Positions 59,415 to 64,000 of a stretch of DNA of 64,000 nt are shown piece after piece. How positions within the stretch are numbered: position 1 is the stretch's first letter; each line of letters starts with the position of its first letter. The stretch is from NCBI RefSeq assembly GCF_016808095.1, contig NC_068971.1, positions 9,436,501 to 9,500,500 of the forward strand, in the 5' to 3' direction. Origin of the DNA: Vigna angularis (taxonomy: Eukaryota; Streptophyta; Magnoliopsida; Fabales; Fabaceae). A program made the translations under genes and the position numbers. The notes beneath the pieces are model-generated. The model did no database searches. It was given only the letters and a program-made list of their open reading frames with translations, and was not told the origin of the DNA.

Positions 59415-60499
59415 TGCTCTGTTAATTTCTAGTTTCTTGTTTTCAATCTTAAAGCTTGCATGTAATGGGGATGTTCATGACTTGATTTTGGGATTCATGG
59501 GGTATGAGAACGTATCTTGTTATCTAGATCTGAAACAAGGGGCCTAGTGGATGTATGAAATCTAGTAGTGAACTTACTACATTAGTTGTCTTAAGATCTT
59601 TGTTCTTTAATGCGGATTTTCTTATTAATTGATCATGGATTTGATTGTTAATAGAGGATTTAGGCTTTTCACCTAAGGAATTAGGGATAAATTAATTTCG
59701 ATGGTTGACATTAGTAATTAATGGAGAGGAGATGAAACTTTTTATGCACAAGAGTGAAAGTGGTGAAATCTAATCTGAGCAAAGCCGATCCATATCATTT
59801 CTGACCTTTATCCATATCTAAGTGTCTTCACTACCAAAGTCCAACCTTGTAATTATGTATAAATTTATGTTTCTACACTTGGTTATAAATTGATGTTATG
59901 TTATTGAGTCTAGATGAGTTGTTAATCGCACAATTCTTTAGTATTACGAGTCTCTTGGGAAAACGATACTTGGACTTACCATTTTATATTACTTGAAGCG
60001 ATTCGGTACACTTGCCGAAATATTCGCCTTAACAATCTGCACCCGTGTATGGTGGAGCAACTTAGCTCATAAATAATAATAATAATAACCACATCCTCAA
60101 CCACCAACAATAAAATCATACACCAAGGTTAATCCGTCAAACATCTATGGCTCTAACCAGTGACCATAGACTATGATCTCCTACTACTCTCCACAACATA
60201 ATCACCCATCTCTACATGAAATGGGGTTATTAAGAGTCTCAGGATCATTCCCCAATCCAGGAGCCCCTACATCAATATATAACACCACATAATCAACTTA
60301 GGATATTCCTCCTTGGAATTCCTTTCTCACGTGGAACATGAAATCCATACCTCACATTACTTGAACATCATCATCACATAATCTTTGATCATAAAATCTC
60401 ATACATACTTATACATCATTCACAATGAATAGAAATGTAACTCCGCTCCATAAGAAAACAAGAATAGAAAGAATAAAAGACCCCCTAGACTAGTTGCTC

Positions 60500-60690
60500 A
60501 GTGACCAAGCACGTTGAGCGACCACAAAGTCCTCTCGCTCAACGACCCCACTCGTTGAGCGAATAAAAAGACAGTGGTTCAGACCCCCAACTCACTCGCT
60601 CAACAACCCTACTCACTGAGCGAAAAACCTAAGACAGTGACCTAGACTCCTTGACCTTTCGTTGAGCGAGTAGAGTCGCTCAGCGAGTCT
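60500..60690. repeat. Hairpin cassette with CGCTCAACGA-type arms
   Basis: TCGCTCAACGA (60535-60545) and TCGTTGAGCGA (60552-60562) form a perfect 11-bp stem with a 6-nt loop. TCGTTGAGCGA (60659-60669) and TCGCTCAGCGA (60676-60686) form a similar stem with one T-G pair. A third, shorter pair lies near 60595-60622. Confidence 0.75.
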
Positions 60691-60759
60691 GCATAATTCT
60701 GTAGCACGAAAACTGCAGAATTATTACCCCCAAACCACTCTTGACCAAATGAACATAAG

Positions 60760-60975
60760 TGGAAAATAAGACTGATTTATTATTCTCAATCATAAAAAAT
60801 ACATTCTGATACTTTCTATTTGTAATAATCTAATTCTTCTAAAAAGGGAAATAGGGAAACTAGGAAAGTAAAATAAAGGGAAATAGGGAAACTAGGAAAG
60901 TAAAATAAAATAAAGATTATATATCTATTTCCTTTAATTAGGAAGATTATAAAGATATTATCTTAAATTACAACA
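60760..60975 (-). mobile_element. Copia-like LTR on the minus strand
   Basis: On the minus strand, AGCTTGAGGGGGAG (polypurine tract, about 60976-60989) is followed by TGTTGTAATTTAAGATAATA, the standard start of a 3' LTR. A 33-bp direct repeat (GGGAAATAGGGAAACTAGGA) lies inside. The left end (TGGAAAATAAGACTG) is provisional. Confidence 0.55.
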
Positions 60976-62385
60976 CTCCCCCTCAAGCTGGATCGTACAA
61001 GATTGTATGAACCAAGCTTGGAATAGTCAAACTCAATTGTAGAGAACGTCAATAAACCAAATTGAACATCAATGGACGAGGGCGAACTAGCACCATGAAA
61101 CTTCAACTTGGACAACAATGGACGAGGGCAAACTAGCACCATGAAACTTCAACTTGGACAACAATGGACGAGGGCGAACTAACACCATGAAACTTAAACT
61201 TGGATAGCAATGGACGAGGGAGATTTCCATAAAAAAGGATGATGACTTGCAACAGCAAACAACAACAAACTACAAGAACAGATGAAGGGCCTCTAGTGGC
61301 GAACAACAACAAACTGCAAGGACTGGATTGCCATCAATAGTGGTGAACAACAACAAAACTTCAAGAACATGATTTCCATGAGTAACATATGGGAGGCCTT
61401 CAAAGGCTAATAATAGCCACAAACCTGTAGGGACTTAACTACCCTAAACAGCAACAAACCTTCAGGGACTTAACTGCTCTAAACAGCAATAGACCTGTAG
61501 GGATTACACTACCCTATAGCGGCACTAAAAGGCTAATAACCACAAACCTGTAGGGACTTTAACCACCTTGAACAACAACAAACCTTAAGGGACTTAACTG
61601 CCCTAACAACAACGAACCTTTAGGAACTTAACTGCCCTGAACAACAACAAACCTGTAGGAACTGAACTGTCTGTAGTGGCTAACAACAACAAACCTATAG
61701 GGACTTAACCACCCTACAGTGGCTGAAACAAAAACAAACCTTCAGGGACTAACTATCCTGCGGCGGCTAAAACTTTTCTTCCCCTCACGACTGAACGACA
61801 TATGCACGTCAATGACAGAACGTGAAGGTGGAAGAACTGGTGAGAACCGATTCGTACTTGAGGACAAATCTGAAACCCCTAACACCGAACGAGTCAAATC
61901 AGTGGGTGGTCTCATAGAACAACTCTCATTGAGCTGTTACAACAAGGCATTGGCAGAAACCAAAAAACACCAAAGATTGGGACTTATGATGGCATCAAAA
62001 GGCCAAAGATAGGTTGGAGGTCCTAAGTTCTCTACTGGACTACTCCTAAATGGAGATACTTACACTGTATCACAAAAGTACGGACTAAACTCTAGCCCAA
62101 GAAGAAAGTTCTCGGTAGGGGTTGAAAAATATTTCCCCTCACGACAAACAGTGGAAACTCTTGATCAAAGAAAATGCGGCAACAGTGACAAACTGTAGAG
62201 GTTGCAACAACTAACAGATAGTGGAGACAGGCTTGGCCACAGGTGTCAGTGCATTCGGCGACACAAACAGTGGAGACGTCGGCAAGAAGCACCAATCAGT
62301 GCCGCACAAGAAAGAGGAAGAAGAAATCCATTGGTGGTGGCAGAAAGCCCTTGAAGGCAGAGAACCCTTCTCAATGTAGAAGAAG
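60976..62385 (-). mobile_element. Non-coding internal sequence of the copia-like element
   Basis: It continues inward from the purine tract. There are no pol motifs. Repeats include GACAACAATGGACGAGGGC (three or four copies, 61060-61215) and a run of AACAACAAACCTGTAGGGAC units (61400-61760). The opposite LTR was not found within the window. Confidence 0.4.
61400..61760. repeat. Imperfect tandem repeats, unit about 40-50 bp
   Basis: Units follow the pattern CAACAACAAACCTGTAGGGA plus CTTAACTGCCCTGAA, with point differences and length variation; about eight units. Confidence 0.75.
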
Positions 62386-62496
62386 ATGACAGAAGAAACA
62401 AACACAACAAACACTGCCGCCCAAGAAGTTACCGAAACACTGACACACTTTGTAATTGTTAGAGTCTTTCCTTTCGTCAAACAATTGGAAGGCAAA

Positions 62497-62781
62497 ATGG
62501 GAGGGAAGAAGAAGAAGTTCATTGACAAGAAGAACTCTGCCACTTCCCAACTCATCGCTCGCGACGCCTCTGACCCATCTTTTTCCCAATCCAACCGCGT
62601 CTTCGTCCGCGTTGACAACAATCCCGTTTCCTTCCCCGACGCTGAAGATGTCGGCTTCGACGATGCTATTGGTGACTACGACATCTATGATGGAGTTAGC
62701 GGTGGCCCGTTGCCCGAGGACGTCAGGAAGGAAATTCTAGAGCTAAGTGGTCTTTTAGAACGTCCGGGAAACAGACAATGA
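62497..62781 (+). pseudogene. LTV1: N-terminal fragment of an LTV1-like ribosome-biogenesis protein
   Basis: From the ATG at 62497 the frame reads MGGKKKKFIDKKNSATSQLI, then ARDASDPSFSQSNRVFVRVD, NNPVSFPDAED and GGPLPEDVRKEILELSG. This closely follows the N-terminus of plant LTV1 homologues, which help mature and export the small ribosomal subunit. Similarity ends around residue 84 and the frame stops at 62779-62781. Plant LTV1 proteins are several hundred residues long, so most of the gene is missing here. An upstream in-frame ATG at 62386 adds 37 residues that are not LTV1-like. It lies next to retroelement sequence. The family is recognised from memory. Confidence 0.7.
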
Positions 62782-63320
62782 GGGAAAATGGAAGGTTAAG
62801 GCCCCTCCTACAGATTTGGAATCAGAGGCCTTCTTCACAATTTTTCAGCAAATGAATTTCCAGGTGCAACTGGATGGCACCTTTCAGGATGAAGAAGAAA
62901 ATAGCGGAAGCAGTAGAGGTAGGAATGAAAACTGACTGTGACGGCAGCGACGATGGCGACGACGGCGACGACTACATTGGAGAGAACAACAAAGGGCAGT
63001 AGTTTCGAAGTGGAAACGCGAGGTGACACCCTCTCCTCCTCGCGGATGAGATGGATCCTCATCAACCCGTCCCAGAAGTGTGTTGCGAGGAATGAAGATT
63101 CTGTGAAGCAACAAAGATGGTAGCAATGACAGCTATGAAGGGTCAGAACAGAGAGGAGGAGGTCTGGCGAGTCGATCGGAAGCATCGCGGTGTGATTCCG
63201 ACACCGGGACAGCGGTGCGTGACAAACACGCACCCGAGACCAGCTAAAGAAAGGCAGCGCATGTGGAGGCTTCTAGGAGGTGGATTACCAGGGTTGAGTC
63301 GCGCTCCTTGAGGCGCACTT
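62782..63320 (+). other. GC-rich sequence after the LTV1 fragment
   Basis: One frame reads ETDNEGKWKVKAPPTDLESE and FFTIFQQMNFQVQLDGTFQD just after the fragment, which could be a further frame-shifted exon or unrelated. Later frames are GC-rich and repetitive (GATGGCGACGACGGCGACG) with stops. No product is assigned. Confidence 0.3.
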
Positions 63321-63594
63321 AACCCTTATCTTCGCCGGAGAAAAAGATGACAGTGGCGATGGCGACTATCGGACTGATTTGGCGCTCGTGGCGGCGCGTG
63401 AATGAGAATTAGCCATCGGAACTGGCGCGGTTGGCCATCGCTCGAAGAGACGATCTAGATCTGCTGGTCACTGGTTGAAACTGCGACGGTGGCCGCCGAT
63501 GGCCGGCGACGGAGAGACTTTTGGTCTTTGATTGGCAGCCAATGCGAATGCCAAAAAAGGATTGGGCATCACTTAAAATACCCATTCTGAGATA
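63321..63594. other. GC-rich non-coding sequence
   Basis: It contains CGGTGGCCGCCGATGGCCGG-type motifs and no supported gene. Possibly more of the retroelement interior. Confidence 0.3.
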
Positions 63595-63705
63595 AATTCT
63601 AGAAGTATAGCATATAGCTAGGTTAGATTAAAATCTAGAAGTATAGCTTATAGTTAGGTCATATTTTAACTGGAAGTATAACTTATAGCTAGGTCAGATT
63701 ATGGA
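63595..63705. repeat. Three imperfect tandem copies of about 35 bp
   Basis: Each copy contains AGAAGTATAGCATATAGCTA or a close variant, followed by GGTTAGATT or GGTCAGATT. Confidence 0.75.
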
Positions 63706-63842
63706 AGCACAACACAACTTTGTAATAACTGTTATCGGAAAAAACAAATGTATTTGATAATATTGGAGAAATGCCAGAATTCTAAGGCAGAACTTGACTA
63801 GGGCAATTGGAGCTCATTAAAAACACATGTTAAAGAAGAGAC

Positions 63843-63872
63843 TTTTAGGGGACCGCCGACGGTCCCCTAAAA
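63843..63872. repeat. Perfect 13-bp stem with 4-nt loop
   Basis: TTTTAGGGGACCG (63843-63855) and CGGTCCCCTAAAA (63860-63872) are exact complements around CCGA. Confidence 0.95.
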
Positions 63873-64000
63873 AGTGAGAGGAAGAAAAGAGAAGAGAATA
63901 TTGTTTTAGAAATATAGAAATATTTTAAATAATGAACCAAACTTTAAAAAGTTCTATTTATATTATAAGATTATTTTATAATAAAATACTCAGTTTCATT
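63873..64000. other. AT-rich window edge
   Basis: Nothing recognisable was seen. Confidence 0.4.

Larger units (their letters stand above)
58650..60034. mobile_element. Nested solo LTR, 1.39 kb, TSD ATCTG
   Basis: ATCTG flanks both ends (58645-58649 and 60035-60039). It starts TGATAAGTGTCAAAAATTAC and ends ATTCGCCTTAACA, an LTR type I associate with legume gypsy elements. It contains a tandem repeat of about 22-24 bp (58840-59000) and a (TA)n tract at 59354-59411. No internal domain is present. Confidence 0.82.
58244..60759. mobile_element. Older gypsy-like LTR remnant, split by a younger solo LTR
   Basis: It starts TGTAACATCCCAAATTTAGT and resembles the start of the solo LTR at 48210 (AAAACTACTAAACTGAACAT versus AAAACTACCAAAATAAAACA). 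It is interrupted at 58650-60034 by another LTR and resumes at 60040. The right portion has GAGTCTCAGGATCATTCCCC, like the sister LTRs, and a hairpin block at 60500-60690. Its right end was not found before the copia-like LTR at 60760. Confidence 0.55.

Overview
This window looks like a nuclear segment from a warm-season legume (Phaseoleae, for example Vigna or Phaseolus). It is AT-rich, intron-containing DNA. It holds one giant CC-NB-ARC-LRR resistance-type gene, one plant-specific PMT-family methyltransferase gene, and many LTR retrotransposon remnants, miniature transposons and long (TA)n tracts. The genus is an inference from the type of NLR and from repeat sequences I associate with legume genomes.

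Left third (about 1-25 kb). A large NLR gene lies on the minus strand. Its coding exons run from 16827 down to 5333. I resolve nine coding exons, all joined by phase-0 introns, predicting 2712 residues. Exon 1 carries the coiled coil, NB-ARC and first LRRs; exons 2-8 are LRR blocks; exon 9 is a short polar tail. Exons 5+6 and 7+8 are duplicate copies of one two-exon module, including the small intron between them. A splice acceptor just upstream of the start codon implies a leader intron. A TATA-bearing block near 21.8 kb is a candidate promoter, and a homologous block near 2.7 kb may be the promoter of a paralogous NLR lying left of the window. A MULE/FAR1-like pseudogene, two copies of one MITE family, a Harbinger-like MITE, inverted TRIM elements and a decayed copia fragment surround the gene.

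Middle (25-42 kb). No intact host gene was found here. There is a long-TIR Mutator-like element inside a (TA)n tract (26.05-27.17 kb), a head-to-head TRIM composite (28.93-29.60 kb), a gag-only gypsy-like element with both LTRs (30.15-33.66 kb), CACTA-like sequence, a probable solo LTR (35.02-37.35 kb) and long featureless AT-rich DNA.

Right-centre (42.6-47.7 kb). A six-exon methyltransferase gene on the plus strand encodes 635 residues and appears intact.

Right third (48-64 kb). Three solo LTRs with perfect 5-bp target duplications lie here (48.2, 51.4 and 58.65 kb), with a truncated tRNA-Arg, a decayed copia polyprotein, a minus-strand copia-like LTR with non-coding internal sequence, and an N-terminal fragment of an LTV1-like ribosome-biogenesis gene.

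The most unusual signal is in the non-coding parts of the retroelements. Several unrelated elements carry cassettes of short hairpins whose stems change sequence while staying paired. The clearest are an exact 118-bp array with four hairpins per unit at 32.18-32.99 kb and a hairpin series at 53.03-53.30 kb. I had no alignment or folding tools, so all homology and family calls are from reading and memory.
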